The notes under the pieces were generated by a model. It saw only the letters and a program-made list of their open reading frames with translations, ran no database searches and was not told the origin of the DNA. This document shows, piece by piece, positions 37,906-50,666 of a stretch of 64,000 nucleotides of DNA. Position 1 is the stretch's first letter. Each line of letters opens with the position of its first letter. This stretch comes from Casuarius casuarius (taxonomy: Eukaryota; Chordata; Aves; Casuariiformes; Casuariidae), in the NCBI GenBank assembly GCA_003342895.1, contig PTFA01000316.1, positions 562,161 to 626,160 on the forward strand, read 5' to 3'. The position numbers and the translations under genes are program-made.

Positions 37906-39377
37906 TGTTATCTCACAGCAACCAGCAAGCTCAACAAGGGCTTTGGAGTGCATGTGCTGTGTGACCTTGCTCTGTTTTATGTTACAAAAAAACAGAAATT
38001 CCTGTATTCCCATTTAACTTTGCAGTAACTTCTCCATAATCATGAAGATGCATGACAACGTATAACTCTACATATTGTTATAGTACCCACACCAACCTGT
38101 CCGCACTGACTAAAGAGCTTTACCCATGCTGTTCTCTAGCTATGTGGAGGGTTTGCTTTTGCTTTTGCAATGTACTTACTACCGGTAGTTGAAGAGCCCT
38201 CACTGAAGCTTGATGTAGACAATGCTTCACCTTGCTACACAGAAAGAAGCAGGTGAGCTTTGAAGGGACTGTGGGATTCCCAAAGGAGGAAACAATATCT
38301 GACACGTCCTGCCTGGGCGCTCATCCTTGTTTCACTGAAACTGCAGAGCAGCACAAACAAAAGTGTTTCAAATCAGCTGAACTGAAGAAATGAGCTGCCT
38401 CAAGACTCGCTGGGGATTTTGCCTCTGTTTGTACACTGCGAGCGCTAGCTTTAAATTCACCGGTTTGTTTGCTGGGGATATTGTTTTTCCCCCCTTATAA
38501 ATGAGTCAGGCATGATTCTGCTGTTACAATATCTGATCATGGATAACGACTTCTGTAATTTGCCACTGAATTGTACCTCTGCTCTGGGCACTACATATAC
38601 CCCCTCAAAGGCAGTGAATGAAATAAAACTGTCACCGAAACTTGTCTGCAGTGCTTTATGAAACAATCTGTGCGAGCTGCTCTGCCTGTGCAGCAAGCAG
38701 CAGGCGTGCAGAGCCGGGACCCTTCATCACAGACTGTTTTCCCTGGGAGGCTGAAGAATATGACTTTTTGAAAACTCCATAGTATTCATTATTAAAAAAA
38801 ATAGTTTAAACAATTATTGGGAGATAGCTATGTTGTTGTAGTACTGGGCTAGACCTTAGGAGAACAGCATTTATCTAGTAGCTCAGCTTTCCTCCATTCT
38901 AAGTAATCTTTGGTGATTCATGGGATAGCTCTCTATTTCACTTTTCCACTATAAAATACTCCCTTTCTTCCATTCTTCTTCTGCCTTAGGCCGTACATTC
39001 GTTAAGGCAACTGTTGCTCTCTATAGGTAGCAACAGACACAGTAGTGCAAGATTTTCTGGCTTTGCTGAGTGTTATCGTTCTGTAAAAAACAATAGTATT
39101 TAGCCAGTCTTGTTCAATAAAACAACAATCATCAATAGGTCTGTATTCAATTCTCTGCTTGGGGAAGGCAGAAATGCCATTGCATACAGCCTCATTTCAG
39201 AGAAGCCTAAGGGAAAGCACCCTTATTGTGGACATCTTGTACCTGAAGCTCCTAAACTGGAAGGTAAAATTGAAAAATGAGCTGTCGGAATAATTATAAT
39301 GAGGGAAAATGTAATATAATTCTTGTGGGAAATGAATATTCTGCTCAAACTCTCATTTCTATTACTGTCTGGTGAAC
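37906..39377. other. Intergenic, no gene recognised
   Basis: Unique-looking sequence. A short GTACTGGGCTAGACCTT at 38841-38857 resembles the tail of a CR1-like element in plus orientation but is too short to call. An A-rich run lies at 38793-38800. Confidence 0.45.
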
Positions 39378-39840
39378 AGATCCAAGAATCATACTAATGT
39401 TGGTTGGAGGGGACTTCTGAAGACTGTCTAGTCCAACACTCCGCTCAAAGCAAAACTATAACCAATATAATATCAGTCAGCCGTGGCTTTGCCAGGCCAA
39501 GTCTTGAAAATCCACATGGTTTTCCACACCCCTAGGTAAGCTGTTCCTGTGCTGCACTGCCCTCCCAGGGAAGATTTTTTTCCTTGAGTCCAGCCTGAAC
39601 CTCCCAAGCCACAACTTGTGTCCTTTTCCTTTTATTATATGATTTGCCACTGCCAAGCAGAGTTTGCCCCCCACCCCTCTGAGACTTTCCCTGAACAAAT
39701 GGTGGGCAGGTATGACATGACCCCTCAGCTTCCTCTCCTCCAGACTAAGCAAGCCCACCTCCCTCCAGCTCTGGGCCCCTGACCATCCTGGTAGCAGTCT
39801 GTGGGACTCTACTCTGCTTGGCAGCAGCCTTCTTAAACCA
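39378..39840 (-). mobile_element. Diverged CR1 LINE 3' fragment
   Basis: The + strand begins with a degenerate CR1 tail (AGAATCATACTAATGTTGG ... GACTGTCTAGTCCAACA). The minus-strand frame 39477-39758 carries the relic CR1 blocks MGLLSLEERKLRGHV, ANHIIKGKGHKL and SRKKIFPGRAVQHRNSLPR, the same C-terminal reverse-transcriptase region as the fresher copy at 21.4-22.2 kb. It is 5'-truncated and more diverged, hence older. Confidence 0.85.
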
Positions 39841-42800
39841 TTTGATGTAAGAAACCCCTACCCTCCCACCAAATTTAGGGTGCAAACCGATAGAAAATCT
39901 TCACTCCAAAAAGTTCTGCTAACGCTTCTTCAAAGGGTGGCAGTGAAAGGCTCCACAGCTTTGTTTGATGGTCCTAAATTCATGAAAAGCCGTATTACTG
40001 AAACCTGGTTAGAAGAGAAAAGACAACATGAGCGAGTCTTTGTCAAGCTTTTGTGGAAGAGAGTCTCTCTCAGAAAATTGTAGGGTATGTAATTTTTTTT
40101 CTATGGAAGTTGCATTATGTTGAAATTTAATTTTGTGAGCAAACTCTCTGCACAACCAAATATACTCGTAGTACTATCTCCTGTAAAAACTAAAACTGTA
40201 GTTGGCATTTTAATGCTTTTTGGTAGCATTGAACCAGTGCATCATTAGGCATCTGCATAGTAAGAGCAACAAGCAAATGTTGGCCTGGCACAGTAGGACA
40301 ACCTGAAGTAAGTACAGAAATGATTGAGTCAATTCCAATATTAATTTAGTGTTCTTAGCTGCCCTGATGTTCCTTAACAACACACCTTCCACAATCACCA
40401 CTGGTCCTATCCATGCTGAGCATAATCACACCTGTCCCAGTAACTCCTTGTGCTTTAGGCTGCGCTCTGTGGCAAACCTTAGCAAAACGTCTGCTGTCTC
40501 TGCAGTAATTTCACTGCTTTTGCAAGACCTCTGTTGTAATTGGCAGAATACTGCAGCTGTAAAATCATTTTATTTCTGTTGTTTTATATTTTGTGGCTCC
40601 ACAAATGATATCTCTGTAGATTTTCACAGGTTGCCCTCTGAACTGCATCTGTCACTGTTTTTACTCTGAGATGTTCATGTAGTGTAGCACCTGCCTCATT
40701 TCCAGATAGCCATGTGATGGTTAGTTCCCTGGAAATTACTATGTTCTCCTCTTTTGTCTCTCTGATCTTTGTCTGGGGTGGCTAAAAATAAAGCAAATGC
40801 CAATTTGATTTAGGTCTCTAATGCCACGGGGGAAACGTGGTGTTTTTCATCCCTAAAGGGGAGCATGTAGAGTACAAGCTGGCCTACCACTCCAAGGCAG
40901 TGCATGAGCAATGCGTGCCTTCATGCTTCAGAAAGCTCTTTGTTATTAATTGCAAGTATATTATTCCAAACACTCTGATCCAAACCATAAAAGGGACTGC
41001 AGGCCTCAGTGAGCATTTCTTGAAGGAGAAGACTGAAGGGACCTCTTTGTTACCAGCTTGCAGTATACCCAGAAGAAATGAATGATTTTAGTCCTTGGAA
41101 GCTGTTTACCCAAGGAAGCCTCTTGCGGTGTGACACCACCAAGGGCAGACAGCAAGGCACAGCATTTGGAGGTGGTTATGCCGAACTCTGACCATCTCTG
41201 CTTTTCTCTTCACATCAGCATGCAGAAGCAATGCCCTCTCTTGTCCAGCACCAATACTGCAACTGCCCATCTTTAAATAGCTACTTATGCATAGTAGCTC
41301 ACTGTAGCCATACTTGCAAGAATATTGTGCCTTCTGTACTGTTATTTCATAGGCATTTCCTTCATGAGCTAGCTTATATACATAAAAATCTGGCTGACTA
41401 AAAGATAGCATGTTGGTGTATTTTAAAAGCTGCTCTTTCCAGCCATGTGCAATGAATCTTGAATCTTGAATCTTGAAATCTTTGTTTTATCCAGTCATTA
41501 AATAGGATTCCTCATTTGTGAATGAGGTTTCGTTTTAAGGATTGCTAAGCCTATATAATGTGAATACAAACCATTACTAAGGCAAAAAGAAAAAAAAAAG
41601 GCAGTTTGGTAGTCTTTCTAATAGTCATGAAGACACTCTTGAAATCAAGAAAGATTTTATTCCCACTGGAACCTCTCCAATTTCCAATGCTCAGGAAATA
41701 CCATGGGACCACTAACCAATGCTTTTTAGTGCTCTCATCTCCTTGAAAATTCCTACTGAAAGAGTGAAGGAAGATTCAGAGCTGAGCTTTCTGTAACCCC
41801 CATGTGTAGGATTCTTGCTGAAGTGATTCTTGCATGGTCCCTTCACTAACAGGGAAAAAAAGTGGAGGGAACCTGTTAAACAAATCGAAAGGGAGAATAG
41901 ATTTAGATCATAAGACTTTTGAATTTTGTTTTCAACTGCAGAAATTTATCTGCTGTTCAAAACAAGAATGTAATTTCTCCTGGGCTCAGTGAAATACAGA
42001 AATAACAGCAACCTGCTGTCTGTTACTGCTTCACTTCAATGGCAACTTCTAATAGCAACTCCCTCTCAGGAGAGCTATCTTTTATCTCTCAGAGGGGAGG
42101 AAATAGGCTCATTAGCACATTTGCTTTGTATCCTCAGAATGTTCCTCGATGTCAGCCCAGGATGTTGGGAGAGGCACTGCGTGGCTGCTGGGACCTCAGG
42201 GTTGTCCAGCTTCATTTTCCCTTCCCTTGTGATTAGGAAATAGTCTTGTAAGTGAGGCTGCAAGAGGCCAAAGGGGCAGAATGACAGAAGTAGGGCTTTG
42301 TATTCAGCCTCTGGGAGCTTTACTGTATGCAAGATGTGGGGAATACTTATGATTAATTTGTCCTTTTTCACCTTGTTTTGCTTGTGCTCATGAGATTCTC
42401 TGACAGATTTTAATGTCCATTAGCGGGATTTTTGATTCTGAGTTTTGCTACCAAGCTAAACAACCTACACACACAAAAAAAGAATCTTGATGAGAATGGT
42501 AATCTATCTAGGTAGGCAGAAAGCCTCATCTAAAGAAAAAAGGTTTGAGGAACATGGCTTTATAAAAATTTGAGGCTTGTTTTTTTAATGTGTAGTCTTT
42601 CCCAAGATGGTGAAAAAAGCTGGCTTATAGTAACACCCCTCAACCCCCAATAACCTTAGCAGGTCTGGGCTGGTGACTTCTTTAAATGGGTGTCATGGTC
42701 ATCTCGACCCTTTCCTGGGCAATAAAGCATCAGAGTGCTTGGTTCTTTTTCTCGCAGAACGGTTTGCTGGGAACATTTTCTAACTCCATAAAGTTTCTCT

Positions 42801-44419
42801 AGTCTGGCTGTAATTCAGTGAATTATTGGCTAGGGGAAAATTATTGGAGCTCATCATGACAACATTGTTCATCACATTAAATAGTGTTGCTGAGGGGGAA
42901 AAAAAGATGTACTTTCAAGACAATGCACCTGCAGAGAATTAGCTGAAAAATGAATAATAGACACATGGCTGAAAACATTAATGGAGAAACATATTTTTAA
43001 GGAGAAGGACTTGGGTTTTTGCAACAAACTCTAAATGCCTGCCTGTGTGTGAAGCCAGCAGTTAAAATATTTGGCAGTCCAAAGATGCAATGCTGTGTTT
43101 TGTGCCACAGGAAGCAAATTGCTCAGACTTTTTTGTCCTCTTGTTTGCTGGTTGATGGTTCTCCTACCTGTCATTTTGCCCTTACTTTGAACCTTTTGCC
43201 TTAAGGCTCATTTGCCTTACATTGAACAAAGAAATCATCATTGCTGAGGAGTCTTCTCCACTCCCATTGAAGAAGTGGGAGCATGTGACTACCTGCCCAA
43301 AATGGGCAGCCAGCTCTCTACTATTTATATGTCATTTCTTCAAGTATAAATAACTATACTCTGCAAGTTTATGATGATCATTTTATAGTTATACTTCAGC
43401 AGCAATAAAAGATACCAATATGTTACTGCCAGGTCCTTAGAAGTTTTATTTAGACGTTTAAGTCCTGGTCCTTGGTTCCTGTGCAGTGCCTGAAATGTAA
43501 GCATCCTCTGTGCAGATGGAAGATGTAGTCAAGCATCAAACTATGCTGTTGGCTATAGGACCCTTGATTCCTATGTTGCAGCTGTTGGGAAGTATATGAT
43601 GAGTGAAGAAGAAACCTGCAGGAAGAAAAAGAAGCGATGAGACAGTGGACTGGTGCCCAGGAGAAATGTACTTTATCCTCCAGCCTTCCACTGCAGCATT
43701 CCTAGGTGATGCTCATTATTAAACTTTTCAGAGTTATCTGTTCCTCAGTACCCAAAACGAAGCACAGAAAGGGCTAGGTTTGCAGAAATGTCGATCTCTC
43801 AGAACAGTGACTGAGATATATGGGGGTTGTGCTATGAACACAGCTAATACACTGCTGTGAGAAAACAAGCAACAAGAAAGTGATGAAATCCTTTGCCAGT
43901 AGATTTCACAGTTTTTGCTGAATGCAGAAGAACCTTAAGCAGAGGACTTTGTGACAATGTCTGGAAGGCAGTGTGATCTAGAAATGTCTGGAAGACAATA
44001 GATCTTTCTGTCTATCTTTCAGTGTCTGTTCCCCAGACCTTTAAAGTGATCCAGCTAGTAGCTTCTATGCTAGGTCCTCTCACCCCCATCCTCACCTTTG
44101 TATCTTCTGGGTGCTTCCTCACTTCCTCACTCTAATTTATTTCCCCTTCCTTCTCTCTTCTCTTACTTTTTTAAAATCTTTCTTCTGCAATGTTGTTTAC
44201 ACTGCACTCCACACCTTTGCTCACTCTACATTGCAATTTGTATTATTTCCTCCATTTCTGTCATTCTTAGGCATCAATAGAGAAGCATCAACTACAGTAA
44301 CTGTCAGGAAAGTTCTGATCATTTCCTGAGTCCCCATTATGTGCAGTCCCCTTGCTAAGATAAATCAACCTCAATTGACTTAAATTTTCTTCTTTCTGTG
44401 GGGATTTGTAGTATGCCTG
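39841..44419. other. Intergenic, no gene recognised
   Basis: AT-rich sequence with no recognised repeat apart from a short (GAATCTT)3 tandem at 41454-41474 and an A-run at 41588-41599. A CT-rich part (44085-44280) may be the beginning of the old LINE that follows. No gene is seen. Confidence 0.5.
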
Positions 44420-45490
44420 ATATCCAGATGTCTTAACCTGAATCTTTCCTCCTGAGTTTAAATCTGTTACTTTATCCCCTGTCTATTACAGACATAGAGA
44501 AGAGTTTATTCGCTTGCTTTTTGCAGCAACACTTTTACACATCAAAAAGGTGTTATTATGCCTCTGCTTGACTATCTTTTCTTGAGATTAAGTAACTCAA
44601 CTGACTTAATATTTCCCTTCAGGTGATGCTTTCCAGCGTTCTCATTGTTCTCTCTGCCCTCCTTTTTTGCACCTCCTTTTCAAAGCATGTCACCAAGACC
44701 AGACATAGTCCTCCTGCTGAGGTCCTAGCAATGCTGACTGCCCTGGAATTTGGTCTTTTGAACTATAATCCCCTCTTTCTCTATCTATATATAGAGATAC
44801 AAGAATATAAAATAACTCTCAGCATAGTGGTTTTGGTGCTTTTTTTGCAATAACATGACACTGCTGAATTACTACTTTGCTGTAAATCGTTTTTGTTTTT
44901 TGTTTTTTTTCCTGCAGAATGGTTACCTAGCTAATTCCTCCCGGAATCCTGTGTTTACACAGAAGATTATTCCTGCCTAAGAGTACTAGTCACTATTGAA
45001 TAGTACCCTGTCTATTTCTCCAATTTGCCAAGATTATCTTAAATCCTAAAATTGACCTCTAAGGTCCTTCCTTGCCTGGCACCATCTGCGAATCCAGTAG
45101 GCATCCTTTCTGTTGCATTGCTTCCACTGCTCCACTTTTGTTCCACTGTTTCTGCTCCATTCTGTTCCACTGTTTCCACACTTTCTGATCCAGATCATTC
45201 ATTAAAACATTAAAAAACACTGGGTATGAATCAACCTTTAGTGGAAACCTGCTTAGTGTATTTTCTCCCATTTTGATAATGTATTGTTATGACAGTCTCA
45301 TTTTCTAGGCATTGTCCCCAACTTAAGATTTCTGAAGTCAAGATGCATGAAATCTATTGTTTTCTCTATACGCACACAACCTTTAATTCTGTCATAAAAT
45401 AAAAACACATTAGTAAGTCTGCGTTGGGTGCCCCACCTCACTTTATTATCTTCCTGGTGCTTATAAATAGCTGGCCTGTTGTAATAAATA
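44420..45490 (-). mobile_element. Long ancient CR1/L3-like LINE remnant
   Basis: About 1.1 kb whose + strand follows, in order, the reverse complement of the reverse-transcriptase region of an old sauropsid CR1/L3-like LINE. Landmarks are TATTACAGACATAGAGAAGAGTTTATTC, TCTCCAATTTGCCAAGATTATCTTAAATCC, CTGGCACCATCTGCGAATCC, GATCATTCATTAAAACATT, AAGTCAAGATGCATGA and CACTTTATTATCTTCCTGGTGCTT. All frames are destroyed. A short imperfect minisatellite (45110-45182, units of about 24 bp built on TGTTCCACTGTTTC) has grown inside it. Identified from recalled consensus. Confidence 0.72.
45110..45182. repeat. Small imperfect minisatellite
   Basis: Two to three imperfect units of roughly 24 bp with the shared core TGTTCCACTGTTTC. 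The array interrupts the LINE consensus between its 'atctgcgaatcc' and 'gatcattcatt' landmarks, so it arose after insertion. Confidence 0.6.
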
Positions 45491-48400
45491 GTTATATAGC
45501 TATATAGCTGCAGTTATTTTTCTGTGAACATAATCTCTTTTTTACCTATTTATTAATGTGTTTATTATATCCTTTGTTCATGAAAACAGTAGAATTAGAA
45601 TTCCTAAAAGACACTGTTTGCATTAACGCACGCCATTCCTTGCACACAGACCACAAAACCAATGGAAACATGACTTAAGGAAGGGAGTAGCTGTGGCAAC
45701 TGATATCTGCTTTATTTCTATGTTTGCAGTTTATGGGTCAATATGCATTGTCCTGCTTAAAAGCCTTCTCCTGGCTGCTACAGGCTGAGCCAGGAAGAGC
45801 CTCTGGATGGAGCAGAAGATGGTGCTTTCCCTGGGAGCCACTGGGCAAGGTCAAGGGAAGCTTCAGGGTTCAGGATGGGGCCAGCTGAAGTGAGGCAGAG
45901 AACAGGCAGTCAGCAAGCCAGCAGACTGCAGAATGGCTGAGATGTGGAGACTGCTGAGAAAAGCAAAAAGCAGATGGACAGGCAAGAGGATGTTTGCCTA
46001 GAAAGACAGAGGGGATGGTGTAGATCTTGTTGCAACCAGAAGACATTAAGGAGCAAGTCTGTAAGAAAGGACTCACTCCGCAAAGATGTGAGGGTGTTGT
46101 GAAGACTTGTGACCAAGTCCCTTTATTTCTGTTTGTTTTCATCCTGAATTTTCTCTGCTTTAAAAAGTTTATTCTTTCAGTTTATGGTGCAACCTGGCAT
46201 TAGCCTTTAAATGCCCTTCTGATGTGCTGACCACAAGGAAAGGTCTGACAGTGCTATCACAGTGCTCCGGCTAACTTAAGGTCTCATTGTAGTGGCCACC
46301 AAACCTCAGTTCCTCATTTTTAACTCCCCTACCAACCTGCTCCCTGTAGGTATAAAGGGAAACACACTCTTTTCCCATGTCCCTTGCCTGATTTTTCCAT
46401 TTCACAACACACATTGGTGATGGTTGGCATATTAGTTTAGCATGAGATGTTGGGAGTTTGATTAAGAAAATGCTGGAAGGGGGGCAACCCTCAGCAAGCT
46501 GAAGTTTTCTCTAGAAAACTCTGGTCATGGGAAGATACATGCCTGTGGTTGAAGGGAATTACAGTAGGTATGACAGGTGACGCAGCATTTCATTTTCATT
46601 TGTTTGTGTCTAATGCAATTCAAACTACTTCACTGGGAAGCGTTATGTTGATTTGTACAGCTGTTATTTTATGTATGAATTAGCTATCTTTCTCAAGTGT
46701 AAATTAGGTCTATCATGAGACTCCAGCTGTGACATAAGCAGAGCTGGCTCAAGGCATAGGAAACATAAGCAAAATTAAATTTTTCTCACCCTTGGATGAC
46801 AGACCAACACCAATCTGTTGTCATTAGAAAAGAGTCCTGCAGAGCCTGGCTGGCTACTCCTAAGACTGCCAGGGAGCAGCTGGGGAAAGGTGCAACCGTA
46901 ATTACTGGAAGGAGCCAGAGTAACCACTAGCTCACAAACAGAGAGCCTGATACCTCTAGGACAGCAGCAGGAGCCAGCCTGGCTTTTCAGGACTGAGCAT
47001 AGGCAAAATAGGCAGCCTCCTTCTCCTCCTCCCCTCCCACACTAGGACAGTTTTGCTGCCCCAAGGCTATAACCCGAAGGCAGATATCTGCTTTTTCTAT
47101 GTCCATACCCATCCTGTGTCTAATTATGGCTTATTTTACACCATCTGAATGGAGCTTATCATACCCTAAAAATGCATGTTAGGAACCTGGGTGCCATATA
47201 CTCACGCATCTTCTGTTTTTGAGAAGCTAGGGGAAATAGAGGAAAATTATAAACTCCCTATATAAAACTTTTCTGTGCTGGACACATGCAAAAGAGTTTG
47301 GGGGCAGAAGGCTTAAAAGAATTTCCTTTTGTTTCACACTGATTCTTTCATTTGATGGTAGCGTCCTTATACCTTCTCTAGAGGTTTATTTAGAGGGTTT
47401 TTTTTGTTTTTTTTGTTTTACTTTTAAGTTACTTTGAGATCTTTAAACATGAACGTTTCCTAAATAAAACTGTAGCCACAAGGGCATAAAGTCACTGTTA
47501 AATTGCAGCAAGGATTTGAGGACTTTTTGCTGAGCAGGACTTTTCTCCAGGAGAACTCCCAAGAATCTGCGAGCAAAGATTTTTGTTTCAAAAGGAAGGA
47601 TTTAATTCTTTGAAAAATGGACATGGATAATACCCAGCAAGTCACTAGATTCTCGTGACAGAGATTTCCTGTATATTTTGTATGTTGGCCTGAAACCACC
47701 TCAGATGTGCAGCCCTGGTCCCTGGCAAATTGTATCAGAAAGAGGTCAGCTGAGGGTGAAGATGATCACATGAATCATTTTGGTTGCAGATTAGCTTGAA
47801 ACAAGATTTCCACTAGTCATGAGTGCTAGAGGGTTTCTCCAGGTTATTGTAGCCATGACTTGTGTGTATACTGCAGGATGGAGATGTTCTCTGCATGCTC
47901 CCAGGCATTAGCTAGGCTAGGGAGAGTAATCTTTTTGGCAGCGGCAGCCTTGTTGATTGCAAAACCTGTAAGTGCTCGGGGCGACTCCAGCCAAACAACA
48001 TATTTCATCCTTTGGAGCTCTGAGAATGCAGACAGACTTGGTCAGGCCTCAGTAACTTATTTCATCTCAAATAAGGGCAGCAGAGTCAGCTCTGGTGCCA
48101 TTGAACTGTTTATCTTCTCTGCTGAACTATTCAAACAAAAGGATGCTTATCAGGAGAGAAAAATTTGTCACTATAAAATAATACTTTCTGTTAGCTTATG
48201 GAACACTTCGGCTTTTTCCTTTTCATTATTTTGATGCTTGTGAAATATTTTAGAAACTGCTAGCATTTGATTTGTTCCTCCAGCAAAACAAATGTGTCTG
48301 CCTTCAACCTCATACATTACATATGTGAGCTAATGATATCTTGCAACTTAATATAATTTGTGTATTAATGAATTATCAAACATCTACCTGCATTTTCTTA

Positions 48401-49281
48401 GTAAAAGATTTAAGCATTCTCTATGAAAACAGAAGGCTGAAAACAGAACCAGCTATATTGTGGAGACAAACCGACTGAGTAATTACTCTGTAGATCCTTC
48501 TCTGCTAAGACATACTTACTCGTTTATACTGAGCACGGGTGTTACTAGGAGGATGCGCACTTAGTGTGAGGACTTGATTTTATCATTGGCATTGCTAACC
48601 TGTATGAATCTTACAAATCTCTGTCATTATTTTTGTTCTTCAGGCCTGACCTGAGAGTAGTATGTCTAATAAATAAGAAAATATTTGAAGCTTCAGACTC
48701 ATGGTGTGCTCAGCACCTTTGTTTAACACATTGACTGAGGCACTATCAAGAGTCGATTGCAACATGAACAGCAGGAATTCAACTGTAGCAGTCGTTTCAC
48801 TTACTGCTGAGCAGTGAGCAAGCATGAGACTCTCATATATTTCAGTCCTATGTGGATCCATGGTCAGTGAATGGGGTCCTTAGTGAACAGATGCTGTGTA
48901 TCCATTACTTCTGCACCTCTTAATTTTCTGTTAAAATGAGTTCAAACTTCAAAATAGCTGGTTAGATACTTAGATCACATACTGGATATACAGTGCTTGT
49001 TTCGTTTAAGTTCAGCATATAGAAGAGATACTAATGTTCTTCAGAAACGACCATAAACTAAAGCTGACTCAGTCTAATTAATTAAGATTTTGGAATGATG
49101 CAAACTGAGGCAGACTTTGATGGGGCAGCTTATGTCTGTGGACATAATGGTACATTACTTCTTCAAAACCTCTTTGTAGGCAGTCAAAGATGGTTTTTTC
49201 TAGCCTACACTAATTCTGAAACCTATTCATGGGTAGAGTCTTCAGCACAAATAGAACGGTTTCTAAGTTTCTTGGAAACAA

Positions 49282-49312
<31 letters not shown>

Positions 49313-50079
49313 GGAAAAGGGTAAGATAGAATAACTGCAAAAGTAGAATAGAAAGATTATTGCACAGTCCTTTCAGCATAGTAAGTGGGACATCACTGAT
49401 ACGTCAGCCTTTGCAAGTCAGGGAAATCCAGCTACATTATTGGCAGACTGTGCCATGAGATAGAAGTGGACTGGATTCCCAGATACAAAATCACACAGCA
49501 ATGACTCAGAGCTGAGGGAAGACAAACACTGAAGGTGGAGTGGATTCGAGGGAGCCGTCACCTTAAATATAATTTTTGAAGTCTATAGAGGGTCCATATA
49601 CACCTTGCACTAAGATGATCACAAGTTTGGCAGCTCCATCTCAAAAAGATCTACTTACCAGAGGCTGTCTGTCTTTGTCTGGATAGCTATACACTGTTTA
49701 TCATCACGGCAGAAATCAGCACACTTCAAAATCCCTTACCTGCATCATGAACAGACTAACAGTAAAACTTGCTTCCTTTTAGAGGCCTGAATTTGTTCTT
49801 ATGTAGGTTTAACTCCAGACTTCAATGAATCTAGTCATGATATATGATGATGATACAAGGAGCAGAACAGTTCTTAAATTCACCAGCTTGACTTGGGTGG
49901 TGAAAACAAAATTAATTCTACTCTCATATATATTCTTTGCTGTTCTTTTCCATGCATACATACTGCAGTCTTTAGGCTGAAAATTCTACCCATAATAAAA
50001 GACCTTTTCTATTCTTGTTCATCACATTAGCTCATTTGAACATCTCTATCACTGCTGAGTTTTGTACAATTATCTTTCC
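45491..50079. other. Intergenic, no gene recognised
   Basis: AT-rich sequence with T-runs (47396-47420) and a CA microsatellite at 49282-49312. The frames (for example 47860-48234) are short and unlike known proteins. Confidence 0.5.
49282..49312. repeat. (CA)n microsatellite
   Basis: About 15 CA dinucleotides with one G interruption near the right end. Simple repeat, probably polymorphic. Confidence 0.95.
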
Positions 50080-50190
50080 ATCCAGATGTTTGTTTCACCT
50101 TGCCAAAAGTTGGTAGCCAGTTCATTAAGCAGCTCATGTCTGGATTTTTACCTTTTCCCCTGTAGCTTCACGGGTGTTTTCCCAGGAAGT
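50080..50190 (+). repeat. Left arm of a 111-bp inverted repeat
   Basis: The 111 bases from ATCCAGATGTTTG to CCCAGGAAGT match the reverse complement of 50556-50666 over the whole length without a gap, with about 13 mismatches (about 88% identity). The central 36 bases (TTAAGCAGCTCATG ... TACCTTTT) are identical. I do not recognise the family. The arms may be two copies of an unnamed repeat in opposite orientation or a local inverted duplication. Confidence 0.9.
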
Positions 50191-50555
50191 GAGAGTTGAA
50201 ATCATGTGATACTTCGTAAGAAGTATACAGGAATATAAGAATATAGGCTTATACAGGAAAAAGGCAAAATTAATCTGGTCCTGAAACTGTGGTGGGAGTA
50301 TTTAACTTGGGCCCAAGTCCTGTAAAACATTCTGGGAAACAGGCTGAATTTTGGTGGGATAGGCCAAGTTTTCAGTGAAGTTATCTGGAGTCTTAACTAA
50401 TCCTGGGCTAATGCTCAGGCAAATCGTGGTTGATGCAGAAATTCCTTTCATGACACAGAAAATACAGCAGGGCTTCTCTTTCTTTCTGCAGACAAAAAAA
50501 AATGTTCCTTCATTTGAAAAGACTTCACTCCCACTGGGCCAAAGCAGCTAGGTAG
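50191..50555. other. Spacer of the inverted repeat
   Basis: 365 bp between the arms. It contains a short stem ATACTTC/GAAGTAT at 50209-50226 and no gene. A weak extension of arm similarity (50189-50204 against 50519-50534 inverted) suggests that the right copy carries about 23 bp absent from the left. Confidence 0.5.
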
Positions 50556-50666
50556 ACTTCCTGGGAAAAGACCCCTGAACCTACATGGCAAAAGGTAAAA
50601 ATCCAGACATGAGCTGCTTAAGGAAATGCCTATCAGCTTTCGGCAACCTGAAACAAACATCTGGAT
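50556..50666 (-). repeat. Right arm of a 111-bp inverted repeat
   Basis: The partner of 50080-50190 in opposite orientation. A transcript crossing both arms could fold into a hairpin of about 111 bp with a 365-nt loop. Reading frames that cover this arm on the minus strand have no counterpart in known proteins. Confidence 0.9.

Noticed and set aside
38841..38857. GTACTGGGCTAGACCTT, like the tail of a plus-strand CR1/L3 element.
   Set aside because: Only 17 bases, with no further landmarks around it.
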